Part shown: piece by piece, positions 18,447-27,400 of the stretch
Numbering within the stretch: position 1 is the first letter of the stretch
Layout: each line of letters opens with the position of its first letter
DNA from: an uncultured Rhodospirillales bacterium
GTDB lineage: Bacteria > Pseudomonadota > Alphaproteobacteria > Azospirillales > Azospirillaceae
NCBI GenBank assembly: GCA_903927615.1
Contig: CAIYNU010000095.1
Location: forward strand, 1 to 64,000
Direction of reading: 5' to 3'
DNA length: 64,000 nucleotides
Program-made: the position numbers and the translations under genes
The notes under the pieces: generated by a model
The model's input: only the letters and a program-made list of their open reading frames with translations
The model's database searches: none
What the model was told of the DNA's origin: nothing

Positions 18447-19124
18447 TCAACCGCTATAGGCACGGTTTGCCTCCTCTTGCCGCCTTTTGGGTGATGTCGA
18501 CTGAGCATTTTGTCGACTGATGTGGCGCAATCGGCTGGTGGCATTCTGCAATGCCCGTTCGCGGTTCTTTTTTCTGGTATCGATGGGATTACGAAAACAG
18601 CTTAACTTCACCCAAAGTATAAACTTTTGTATACCGAAGGCGGCCGCGTATGGCGCCAGATGACGCTTGTCGACGGGAGATAAGGCGCCGGGTTCAGCGA
18701 CCATTGGGTGACCGGCAAAGAAATCTTCGAGTCGTCGATCATCCTCACGGATATGATTTGTTAACCATGCATCAAGATACTCAAAGTCGCCGACCGTCAA
18801 GGGCTTGCCGCCTCGCTCGAATTTCGAGAGGTAGGTCTGAATACTCCTAAGAAGCAGTAAATGATTGTTGCGATGCTCGTCCAAATCACGGTAACGAAAG
18901 GATCGCATCAAAACTTCTTCACGGGAGAAATGCTTGGCCGTATCGCTAATCAAGAGTCCGAGTTGTTGAGCACAAGCCCCCTGCCGCATTTTTGGGTCAA
19001 GTTCAGCCTGATCCTTACCCGCCGCAAGCCGTTTCAAGGCTTTTAGCTCCTGAAAAAGGTGAGCGTGGTCATCATTCATCACCGAATAGATGCGACCCCT
19101 AAAAAGATTTACCAAGCTCCCCAT
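18447..19124 (-). CDS. Hemerythrin-domain protein with C-terminal basic extension
   Basis: A 225-residue protein. The first ~125 residues form a hemerythrin four-helix bundle with the di-iron ligand pattern: His in DDHAHLF, HFSREEVLM, DEHRNNHLLL and WLTNHIREDD. Such proteins bind O2 at a non-haem di-iron site and serve as O2 stores or sensors. The ~90-residue tail is basic and not recognised. The start was set at MGSLVNLF, which has GGGAGAGG just upstream. It is the first of three hemerythrin proteins in the window. Confidence 0.85.
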   Translation of the reverse strand: MGSLVNLFRGRIYSVMNDDHAHLFQELKALKRLAAGKDQAELDPKMRQGACAQQLGLLISDTAKHFSREEVLMRSFRYRDLDEHRNNHLLLLRSIQTYLSKFERGGKPLTVGDFEYLDAWLTNHIREDDRRLEDFFAGHPMVAEPGALSPVDKRHLAPYAAAFGIQKFILWVKLSCFRNPIDTRKKNRERALQNATSRLRHISRQNAQSTSPKRRQEEANRAYSG

Positions 19125-19410
19125 CGCCCTCTCCCGCCTTCCGAAACAGCGATCGCCGCGCACCCGCGAGATTCACCGGCCACTTTCTTGCGCGCTGTTG
19201 AAGACCGCGGTCAACCTGCCAAGTCACCTCCTATACCGTTGCTGCAACGCTGGTCGGCATTTCCTGATCAGTGACCGGCCAATACGCGGCGGCGGTCTGT
19301 TTCGTCAGCCCCCAACCCGACAACGGGTTCTCCACCCGCGTTATAAAACGCTGGGACGCCACTGGCCAGAACACGAACCCGCCATCCCCAAAGCACCAAG
19401 GGTGACCGGA
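19125..19410. other. 286-base gap upstream of the hemerythrin gene
   Basis: I see no gene. It contains a small inverted repeat, AACCCG-ACAA-CGGGTT, at 19314-19329. Being upstream of the hemerythrin gene and downstream of the secreted protein gene (both on the minus strand), it could hold both a promoter and a terminator, but no consensus stands out. Confidence 0.3.
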
Positions 19411-19854
19411 TTACATCCCCCGGATGGCCTCGGTGGCGGCATGCACCAGTTTTTTACACAAGGCCGCCATGGCCGGAAGACACTGATGGGCGTAGTTTGT
19501 TCGTATCTTTTCCAAGTACGCGGAGCGGGCGGTGGTGTCTATATGCTCAATAACCTTTGCCTCAAAGGCCGGATCAGCCTTAATCAGCCCCACAAGCCGG
19601 TCGCTCTGGTCCGGGTGTTGGGCCAGAAGTTTCGTGATCGACTCCGTCACCCCCTCAGCAACGCCGCCATCATCGCACGGCCCAAAGGCTTTAAAAAAGC
19701 TATGGACCTTCTCCCAACTGTCCAGCTTATCGACCGAAGCCTCGGCCTTATTCGCCTCCTTGGTGGGGCAGCCCGCATCGGACGGCGATGATGGAAGCAA
19801 GCATAAAGCCCCAACCACCACCGCCCACTTTGCCGTCGAAAGCTTAATGATCAT
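19411..19854 (-). CDS. Secreted Cys-rich helical protein; candidate immunity protein
   Basis: A 147-residue protein with a clear signal peptide (about 1-27, ending SDAGC). The mature part is mostly helical and has four Cys (29, 60, 125, 133), which could form two disulfides in the periplasm. No family is recognised. It lies 41 bases after the L,D-transpeptidase-like gene on the same strand. A small exported protein next to a predicted peptidoglycan-modifying toxin fits the layout of Tlde/Tldi effector-immunity pairs, but this role is inference. Confidence 0.65.
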   Translation of the reverse strand: MIIKLSTAKWAVVVGALCLLPSSPSDAGCPTKEANKAEASVDKLDSWEKVHSFFKAFGPCDDGGVAEGVTESITKLLAQHPDQSDRLVGLIKADPAFEAKVIEHIDTTARSAYLEKIRTNYAHQCLPAMAALCKKLVHAATEAIRGM

Positions 19855-19895
19855 TTATCAGTCCCTTGAACAGCGTTCACCGCGCCCGCCGTATT

Positions 19896-20366
19896 TCAGG
19901 TTCCGTGCACAATAGCCTGTGCCTTGGTTTTTCCGCTTTGCGCAGCAACTTCACTATTGCCAAACACCGTGATCGTGGTGAGCGGATCGATCGCCATAAT
20001 TTGCTTGATCGCGAGCATCGCGGCATCCGTGGTTCTGATGCAGCCGTGTGTCGCATGCTCCGGCCCGGGCGTATGGGGATCGTGCGCTCGCCCGGAATGG
20101 ACGCCGACGCCGGAATGGTTCGGGACATCAAAACGAATGATGCCGTAAAGCCCATAAGAGCCCTCTGCATCGGCCTCATGCTTATTGGGCTGCTTCTTAT
20201 CCAAAATTGTATAAGTATCATTTGGCAAATGTCGATGCTTGTCCCAATGTTTATTGGCAAATGAGCTATCGATGTTGTTGTAGGCCGTCCATTTGCCGCC
20301 GCTCGTGCCGTCATTTTTAATAATTTCAATTTTGTGATTAGTACCGTCATAGGTTAACTTCGACAT
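19896..20366 (-). CDS. L,D-transpeptidase-like (Tlde1/DUF2778-type) protein, candidate effector
   Basis: A 156-residue protein without a signal peptide. The catalytic motif of L,D-transpeptidases, H-X14-17-[ST]HGC, is met exactly: His90, then 15 residues, then Thr106-His107-Gly108-Cys109 followed by Ile-Arg. Cys109 would be the nucleophile. The short single-domain form beginning 'LTYDG...KWTAYNN' and lacking an export signal resembles type VI secretion effectors of the Tlde1 group, which exchange or cleave peptidoglycan stems in rival cells. The start was set at MSKLTYDG, with GGAGG nine bases upstream. The gene downstream encodes an exported small protein that could be its immunity partner. 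No secretion genes are visible nearby. A phage or envelope maintenance role is the alternative. Confidence 0.6.
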   Translation of the reverse strand: MSKLTYDGTNHKIEIIKNDGTSGGKWTAYNNIDSSFANKHWDKHRHLPNDTYTILDKKQPNKHEADAEGSYGLYGIIRFDVPNHSGVGVHSGRAHDPHTPGPEHATHGCIRTTDAAMLAIKQIMAIDPLTTITVFGNSEVAAQSGKTKAQAIVHGT

Positions 20367-20602
20367 CGCCCCCTCCAAAGTTTACGCCGCCGCCAAGCCT
20401 CACGCCAGCCTGTGGGTATGCATCGCTCACCATGCCTTCCTTCAAAATAGCCTGGCCATTGAGCCGACTCAATCGGATTCTCCGGCTGATTCTCTGGCCC
20501 CGAGGCCCCTGAATCTCCGGGGCGCCCCACCCGCTGGGACCCGGCACGTTGCGACGGCCACAGCCACGCTCGACGGACTGGCTTCGGGGCTTCCGGCACA
20601 TT

Positions 20603-20644
20603 TTGCCGGGCAGTCGCCGGTTCCCGAACCGGGTGACCCGGCAA
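20603..20644. promoter_or_regulatory. Nested palindrome upstream of flgF promoter, possible FlbD-type enhancer
   Basis: TTGCCGGG (20603-20610) and CCCGGCAA (20637-20644) form an outer inverted repeat; CCGGTT-CCCG-AACCGG (20617-20632) forms an inner one. The element is centred about 125 bases before the predicted sigma-54 start site, the usual place for activator sites. In Caulobacter, FlbD binds GC-rich ftr elements of similar type near sigma-54 flagellar promoters. The match is by resemblance only; it could also be a hairpin terminator. Confidence 0.35.
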
Positions 20645-20725
20645 CACGGGCCAAATCGCCGCCATGACGAACCCGACCCAAGCCAACAGGCTGATATTAA
20701 ACTATTCTTTTTCCTGACCGGCAGT

Positions 20726-20741
20726 TGGCACGGTGGCTGCA
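20726..20741 (+). promoter_or_regulatory. Sigma-54 promoter of the flgFGAH operon
   Basis: TGGCACGGTGGCTGCA matches the sigma-54 consensus TGGCACG-N4-TTGCA with one mismatch. The invariant GG and GC are both present with the exact 10-base separation. Transcription would start near 20752, leaving a leader of about 57 bases before flgF. Sigma-54 control of this operon is known in other alphaproteobacteria. Confidence 0.75.
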
Positions 20742-20808
20742 TTGCTTTTCACGTCCGCCGCACCGCCGGGTGCTTCTTATAACGGTCGAGAGTGAACGAG
20801 GCCCTACG

Positions 20809-21540
20809 ATGGAAAACCCAGTCTACATCTCACTCTCGCGCATGGTCGCCTTGCAGCGGCAAATGGATGTGGTCGCAAACAATGTGGCTAACGCCACCTC
20901 GACCGGCTTCAAGCGCGAACGGGTGATGTTTTCCGAATACCTCCAGCGCCCGACCATGGGCGAGCGCCTGTCGATGGTTCAGGACCACGCCACCACCCGC
21001 GACATGAGCCCCGGACCACTGTCACCCACCAGCAATCCCCTGGACCTCGCCATCCGCGGCAAAGGCTACTTTGTGGTCGATACGCTCAACGGCCCCCACT
21101 ACACCCGTTCCGGTCGTTTTCAACTGGATCCAAAAGGCCAGATTGTCGACAACAACGGTCTGCCGGTCCTTGGCTCAGACAACAGACCAATAACCCTCAA
21201 GACGGGTGTCAGTGAAATCCGCATCCAGGGCGACGGCTCAATCTTCACCAATCTTGATCCAAAAACGCCGGCGGGCAAATTCAAACTCGTGACCTTCGAC
21301 AAAGAGCAGCAGATGAGCGAGGTCGGCAGCGGGCTATTCCTGACCGACGAAAAGCCCCAACTCGCGCCCAATGACACCCGCTTGGCCCAAGGCATGATCG
21401 AAGAGTCCAATGTTCAGCCGGTGGTTGAGATGACCAACATGATGGCCGTTCTCCGGCAATATCAAGGGATCGAGAAAATCGTCGATTCAGAGCATAAGAG
21501 CCAACAGAACATGATCCAGAAACTCGGCCGGCAAGCATAA
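20809..21540 (+). CDS. flgF: Flagellar basal-body rod protein FlgF
   Basis: A 243-residue proximal rod protein exported by the flagellar type III apparatus. The N-terminal rod signature (MVALQRQMDVVANNVANATSTGFKRE) and the C-terminal helix (PVVEMTNMMAVLRQYQGIEKIV) are typical; the hook-basal domain includes IRGKGYFVVDT. The start is the ATG with CGAGG seven bases upstream, which yields the family's N-terminal helix; the open codons before it overlap the sigma-54 promoter and are not translated. It is first in flgF-flgG-flgA-flgH. Confidence 0.95.
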   Translation: MENPVYISLSRMVALQRQMDVVANNVANATSTGFKRERVMFSEYLQRPTMGERLSMVQDHATTRDMSPGPLSPTSNPLDLAIRGKGYFVVDTLNGPHYTRSGRFQLDPKGQIVDNNGLPVLGSDNRPITLKTGVSEIRIQGDGSIFTNLDPKTPAGKFKLVTFDKEQQMSEVGSGLFLTDEKPQLAPNDTRLAQGMIEESNVQPVVEMTNMMAVLRQYQGIEKIVDSEHKSQQNMIQKLGRQA

Positions 21541-21568
21541 GGCCCACAAATTCAGGAGAATTGCAGCC

Positions 21569-22354
21569 ATGCGCAGTCTCGCCATTGGGGCCACCGGTAT
21601 GCAGGCCCAACAGCTCAACGTCGAAGTGATCTCCAACAACATCGCCAACAGCGCCACCAACGGCTTTAAAGCCCAGCGCGCGGAATTTCAGGATCTGCTG
21701 TATCAGAACATGCGGCGGATCGGTTCGACCTCGTCCGATGCCGGCACCATCGTGCCGTCCGGGGTGCAGATCGGCGCCGGTGTCCGAACCGCGTCGGTCT
21801 ACCGGATCATGTCCCAGGGCAATCTGACGGTCACCGAGAACCAGCTTGATATCGCGGTCAACGGCAACGGCTTCTTCCAGATTCAGTTGCCGACCGGCGA
21901 AACTGCCTATACCCGCGACGGCTCGTTCTCGCTCAATCCCCAGGGCCAGATCGTGACCAGCAACGGCTACCCGCTCAATCCCGCCATCACCGTTCCGCCC
22001 AACTCCCAAAGCATCACGGTCAGCGCCACCGGTCAGGTCCAGGCAAAAATTGCCGGCACCGTCACCCCGGCCATCGTCGGCCAGATCACCCTGGCGGCTT
22101 TCCCCAACGACGCTGGTCTCGAAGCCACCGGTGACAACCTGTTTCTGGAGACGCCGGCCTCCGGTTCCGCCGTCACCGGCAACCCCGGGGTCCAGGGCTT
22201 CGGGTCCATCGTCCAGGGCTCGCTGGAAACCTCCAACGTCAACGTGGTCCAGGAGATCACCAACCTGATCACAGCCCAGCGGGCCTACGAGATGAATTCC
22301 AAGGTCATCAAGACCACGGACGAGATGATGCAAACCGTCGGTCAGATGCAGTAA
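21569..22354 (+). CDS. flgG: Flagellar distal rod protein FlgG
   Basis: A 261-residue distal rod subunit, the usual length. Conserved features include MRSLAIGATGMQAQQLNVEVISNN at the N-terminus, the FlgG-type insert 'PSGVQIGAGV', and the C-terminal LITAQRAYEMNSKVI helix. AGGAG lies before the ATG. It lies 28 bases after flgF in the same operon. FlgG polymerises above FlgB/C/F and joins the rod to the hook. Confidence 0.97.
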   Translation: MRSLAIGATGMQAQQLNVEVISNNIANSATNGFKAQRAEFQDLLYQNMRRIGSTSSDAGTIVPSGVQIGAGVRTASVYRIMSQGNLTVTENQLDIAVNGNGFFQIQLPTGETAYTRDGSFSLNPQGQIVTSNGYPLNPAITVPPNSQSITVSATGQVQAKIAGTVTPAIVGQITLAAFPNDAGLEATGDNLFLETPASGSAVTGNPGVQGFGSIVQGSLETSNVNVVQEITNLITAQRAYEMNSKVIKTTDEMMQTVGQMQ

Positions 22355-22416
22355 GGCGGCCCGTTTGACGAGGGCCGGACGCAGACAAGCCGGACGCAGA
22401 CAAGAAGGTGAATGCC

Positions 22417-23358
22417 ATGAAACCGATCATCACCCTGGGCTTCGGCGCCGCCCTGTCTTTTGTGACCTTCACCGCCCAGGCTGCCCAGTTGCACCCTACC
22501 GTGACCGTCACCGACGACCAGATTCGGCTTGGCGACCTGTTCGAGGGCCTGACCGAGCAGGCCGACCGCGAGGTCGCCCCGGCCCCGGCGCCGGGCCGGC
22601 AGGTGGTGTTCGACAGCGACTTTCTGCAACATCTGGCCCAATCCTACCATGTGGACTGGCGGCCGGGCAGCGCCGACGCCAAGGTTTCGGTCACGCGCAG
22701 CAGCCGTACCGTCGGCATCGACGACCTCCGCGGGCCGATCGTCGAGGCTCTCGGTCATAGGGCGGTGGGCGGACGGCTGGAGGTGGAATTTGAAAACCCC
22801 ACCCTGCGGGCCGTGGTCGCCGCCAACCAGCCCTCGACCATCACCGTGGAGACGCTCTACTACAACCAGATCCTGAACCATTTCAGCGCCGAAGTGGTGT
22901 TGGGCGCCGGCGGTTCGGCGCCCCAGCGGGTCACGGTCGCCGGGCACGCCACGCTGATGGTCGACATGCCGGTGCTGATGCGGCGGGTGAATCCCGGTGA
23001 AGTGATCACCCACGCCGACATCGGCTGGGTTGAAATCAGCGCCAATCAACTGGTCGGCAACATCGCCGCCAGCGAAGCGGATCTGATCAACCGAACCCCG
23101 CGCCGCAGTCTTCAGGTCAATGCCCCGATCTTCCTCTATGACGTTCTGCCCCTGAAGCTGGTAACCAAGGGCCAGTTGGTGACCATGGTCCTCCAAACTT
23201 CCAATATGTACCTGTCAACCCAAGGCAAGGCGGTGCAGGACGGGGCCAAGGGCGAGGTCATCCGGGTCCAAAATCTTGAAAGCAACCGCATCGTCGAAGC
23301 CACCGTCGTTGGCACCAACCAAGTCGCCGTGCATGTTCCCGGCGCCGTGATGAATTGA
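22417..23358 (+). CDS. flgA: Flagellar P-ring chaperone FlgA
   Basis: A 313-residue periplasmic protein with a Sec signal peptide ending TAQAAQ. It has the C-terminal SAF/FlgA domain (VNPGEVITHADIGWVEIS ... NLESNRIVEATVVG), which helps FlgI assemble the P-ring. The ATG was chosen because AAGAAGG lies nine bases upstream; a GTG three codons earlier is possible. The long N-terminal region matches the alphaproteobacterial form. Confidence 0.93.
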   Translation: MKPIITLGFGAALSFVTFTAQAAQLHPTVTVTDDQIRLGDLFEGLTEQADREVAPAPAPGRQVVFDSDFLQHLAQSYHVDWRPGSADAKVSVTRSSRTVGIDDLRGPIVEALGHRAVGGRLEVEFENPTLRAVVAANQPSTITVETLYYNQILNHFSAEVVLGAGGSAPQRVTVAGHATLMVDMPVLMRRVNPGEVITHADIGWVEISANQLVGNIAASEADLINRTPRRSLQVNAPIFLYDVLPLKLVTKGQLVTMVLQTSNMYLSTQGKAVQDGAKGEVIRVQNLESNRIVEATVVGTNQVAVHVPGAVMN

Positions 23359-23368
23359 GGAGCATCCC

Positions 23369-24166
23369 ATGAACGCCACCTCCACCACCCGCCGGCCCTC
23401 CGCCCGCCCGATCGTCAAAGCCATCACCATCGGCGCCCTCATCCTGGCCCTGCCCGCCTGCAACACCTTCGATCGGTTGTCCAACATCGGCGACGGCCCG
23501 ACGCTGGCCGGGATCAAGGACCCCCAGGCGCAACCCGGATACAAGCCGGTCAGCATGCCGATGCCGGCGCCCCAGCCCTCCCAGCGCAACCCCAATTCCC
23601 TCTGGCGGAACGGCGCGCGGGCGTTCTTCAAGGACCAGCGCGCCTCCCAGGTCGGCGACCTGTTGACCGTCACCGTCGCCATTTCCGACAACGCCACGGT
23701 GAACAGCACCCTGGCCCAAAACCAGGGCACCGCAGCCAATCCCAACGGCGAGACCATCGGCCTGCCCAACCTGCCCAGCTATATGGGCGCCGCCTCCTAC
23801 GCCGCGGCCTTAGGCACCGCCGCCGCCGGTTCGCTGGGCAGCACCAGCAGCAGCAGTCAGGTCAACAATACCGGCGCCATCGCCCGGAAAGAGACCATCA
23901 ATCTGACGCTGGCCGCGGTGGTGATCCAGATTCTGCCTAACGGCAATCTGGTGATCGAAGGCAAGCAACAGGTCAAGGTCAATGCCGAGATGCGTGAACT
24001 CACCATCACCGGCATCGTCCGTCCCGAAGACATCGACTCCTCCAACCAGATCAGCTACCAGAGAATCGCCGAAGCCCGCATCTCTTACGGCGGCCAGGGC
24101 ACCGTCAGCGACGTGCAAGCCCCGCGTTACGGTCAGCAACTGATGGACATCCTGCTGCCCTTCTAA
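23369..24166 (+). CDS. flgH: Flagellar L-ring lipoprotein FlgH
   Basis: A 265-residue outer-membrane ring protein. The signal peptide ends in a lipobox (LPAC, Cys31) for lipid anchoring. Segments NSLWRNGARAFFKDQRASQVGDLLTV, NLVIEGKQQVKVN and ELTITGIVRPEDID are family hallmarks. GAGGAG precedes the ATG, 10 bases after flgA. In relatives flgI usually follows within a few genes; here a terminator-like hairpin and an unrelated helicase gene come next. Confidence 0.96.
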   Translation: MNATSTTRRPSARPIVKAITIGALILALPACNTFDRLSNIGDGPTLAGIKDPQAQPGYKPVSMPMPAPQPSQRNPNSLWRNGARAFFKDQRASQVGDLLTVTVAISDNATVNSTLAQNQGTAANPNGETIGLPNLPSYMGAASYAAALGTAAAGSLGSTSSSSQVNNTGAIARKETINLTLAAVVIQILPNGNLVIEGKQQVKVNAEMRELTITGIVRPEDIDSSNQISYQRIAEARISYGGQGTVSDVQAPRYGQQLMDILLPF

Positions 24167-24196
24167 CCGCCCCCGCTGCTGACCCCTGCCCGTAAA

Positions 24197-24236
24197 CCCC
24201 AGTGCCGGCCCCGTGACCACGGGTAGGGCACTGGGG
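24197..24236 (+). terminator. Hairpin terminating the flagellar operon
   Basis: CCCCAGTGCC and GGCACTGGGG form a perfect 10-bp outer stem, and CCCGTG-AC-CACGGG forms a second inner stem. It begins 30 bases after the flgH stop. No T-tract follows, so it may need Rho or act as an mRNA 3' stabiliser. The remaining ~220 bases up to the helicase hold no gene. Confidence 0.55.
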
Positions 24237-24462
24237 CGAGGCGTGACAACCTTTCCGCACCCGCCCGGCGTCGCTGCGCTCGGGGCCGGGTGACCAAGCC
24301 GGGCCAGAGCGGTGTCCAAGTGTTTTTCTTGCATCTCCACGGTGGTTCGGACACAAGATTTCCGGGTTGCCTGGGCTATGCCCGGAATGAACCGCAACGA
24401 TCTCGTGGTGGCGGCGAGTGCTTGACGGTTGGCGCTAACGTGACCAAGGAGGCGCAAGCGAC

Positions 24463-27400
24463 ATGTATTCGGAGCCAGAGGTTGTTCGCGCCTACCCGTT
24501 CCGCGAGGTGGATTTGGGGCGCCGGTATCTGACCCAAGGGCGGGTCCTGGCCGCGGAGTTGTCAGAGGATGGCCGTCGGGTTGAAGGACGGGTACAAGGG
24601 GCAGAGCGGCGAGCCAATACGGTAACAGTGGACATTACCTATCACTCCAGCGGTCCCCGCAGCTATGCCAGCTTTCGTGAGGCCTGCAATTGTGTGATGG
24701 GCGGCCAGTGTAGCCATGCGGTTGCCGTGCTGCTCCAGGTCCTCCGGAAAAAGGAAGCGCCCGTTCAGGCTTTGGCGGAGATTGGGGACGTGGACGCCCC
24801 TCTTGAGAACTGGCTTGACACACTGGCACTGATCAGCAGGCCGCCGTCATCACCCAACGAGTATTCCGATACTATCCGATTTCGGGCGCTGTATGTCATC
24901 ACCCTGAATAACCGCAAGTCGTCCCGGCCCACCGCGTTCGTCACGCCCCAATCCATGACCCTGGACAGGGGCGGACGGTGGGGTGATCAGGTCGGCACGG
25001 TGCGGGCCTCTAATCTGCTGAACGGCACAATTCCCAAGTATTACCGGCCCATCGACAAGACTTTGCTCAGTCTGTTATGGGCCGCCACCGTCACCGCGGC
25101 CGGCTGCGTCAGTTTTGACGACGGGCGTTACCCGTTGGTCGGCGACCTGAGCGACCAAATTCTGCACCTGATTCTGGAAAGCGGGCGTGGCCGGTGGGAG
25201 AGCATCCAGGGGCCGCAGTTGGTGGCGGGGGGACCGCGTCCGGGGCGGGCATTTTGGGAAACGGACGCCGAAGGTGTTCAACGCTTTCGCCTGGGGGGTG
25301 ACATAGAGGGGCTGCTGGCCTTGCCGTTGCCCCAGCCCTGGTACATTAACCCCAGGTCCGGTGAGATCGGGCGGCTGGAGCTGGATTTGCCGCCGCACGT
25401 TTTGATGGCGTTGGTTGCCGCGCCGCCGATTCCGCCGGATTTGTCCACGCGCTTGCGGCGCAGTCTGGAAAATGTCCTTCCCGGTCGGCAGCACCTTTTG
25501 CCGCGGGAGTTCGGGCCGCAGGTTGTTCGCGACGTTGTGCCGGTGCCGTGTCTGCGGCTCTTTCGACGGTCGGCGACGGAGGTTCCGTGGGACGACCGGA
25601 ATGAAGCGGCCACCCTGGGGCGCCGGGAGACCACACTGTGTGGCGCCGTGACCTTCGACTATGCCGGCAGTCGGGTGCGCCCGGACGATCGGGGGGTGGA
25701 ACTGGCCGCCACCATCACCGGGACTCTGGTGCGGGTCCCCCGGCAGCCTGAGATTGAAGAGAAAGCCCTGCGTCACCTGATCACCACCGGTTTCCGGCCC
25801 ATCAAGGGAGTGGCGAATACGTTTATTCACCTGGCTAACCCCCAGGACCCGCATTGGGTAGGCGGCAGTTGGACCGTCATGTTGGCCTTCCTTCATCGCG
25901 GTGTCGCCGGGCTGCGGGCGGCGGGCTGGCAGGTGGAGTTGGACGACGCCTTTGATCTAGAGATCACCGAGCCCGCCGAGGATGGCTGGGTGGCCGAGGT
26001 GGTGGAAGCCGGGGGCCGCAGCGGCGTCGACTGGTTCGGCCTGTCGCTTGGGGTGACGGTGGGCGGAGAGCGCATTGACCTGCTGCCGGTGCTGCTTCCG
26101 GTGTTGCGCGAGATGCCCGAAGACGGGGCCCTGGAGGGATTCGACCAATTCGCCGACGCCGGGGGCACCCTGTTCGCGCCCATCGACGCCAAGCGCATGT
26201 TGCCCCTGCCGGCGGCCCGGCTCAAGCCGCTGCTGTTCGCGCTCTATGAGCTGTACCGGGTGGGCAGCATCCTTGATGACGGCACCGTCAAGCTGACCTT
26301 GTCACGGGCGGCCGAACTGGCGGATGTCGCCGCCGCCGCCGAAGCCGCGGGCATGCGCTGGTTCGGCGGGGAACGACTGCTGGACGTCGGGCGGAAATTG
26401 CGCGATTTTTCCGGCCTGGACCCGGTGCCGGTGCCCGCGAGCTTCCAGGGAACACTTCGTGCCTATCAGCGGGACGGCGTGACCTGGCTGCAATTCTTAC
26501 GGGATTTCGACTTTGGCGGCATTCTGGCCGACGACATGGGACTGGGCAAAACCATCCAGACCCTCACCCATCTGCTGATCGAGCAGGAGGCCGGTCGGCT
26601 CGACCGGCCCGCTCTGGTGGTGGCTCCCACCACCCTGGTGACGAACTGGCGGCTGGAGGCCGCCCGTTTTGCGCCCACGCTGCGGGTTCTGGTTCTGCAC
26701 GGCGCCAACCGCAAGGCCGAGTTCGAGCGCATGGCTGACCATGATCTGGTCCTGACCACCTATCCGTTGCTGTTCCGCGACAAGGAGATCTTGTGCGCCT
26801 GCCCGTGGTCCCTGCTGATCCTCGACGAGGCCCAGACCATCAAGAACCCCAAGGCCCAAGCGTCGTTGGTGGTTCAACAGCTTTCCGCGCGGCATCGCCT
26901 GTGCCTGACCGGCACGCCCATGGAGAACAATCTTGGCGAGTTGTGGGCGCTGTTCCACTTCCTGATGCCGGGATTACTGGGCAATCAGCGGCAGTTTCAG
27001 CGGTCGTTTCGCACGCCCATTGAAAAACAGGGCGACCGTCGCCGCCAGCGGGACCTGACCCGCCGCATCCGACCGTTCATGTTGCGCCGGACCAAGCAAC
27101 AGGTTGCCGCGGAGCTGCCGGAAAAGACCGAAATCAACGAGTATATCGAGTTGGAAGGTCCTCAGCGGGACTTTTATGAAAGTATCCGCCTGGCGTTGGA
27201 CGCCAAGGTGCAGGCCGAGATCACGGCTAAAGGGTTGGCACGCAGTCACATCGTGATTCTGGACGCGCTGCTGAAGTTGCGCCAGATTTGTTGCGATGCC
27301 CGCTTGGTCAAGCTGGTGGCGGCGAAAGGAGTCAAACGCTCGGCCAAGCTGGAACGCCTGATGGAGATGCTGCCGGAACTGATCGAGGAGGGTCGGCGCA

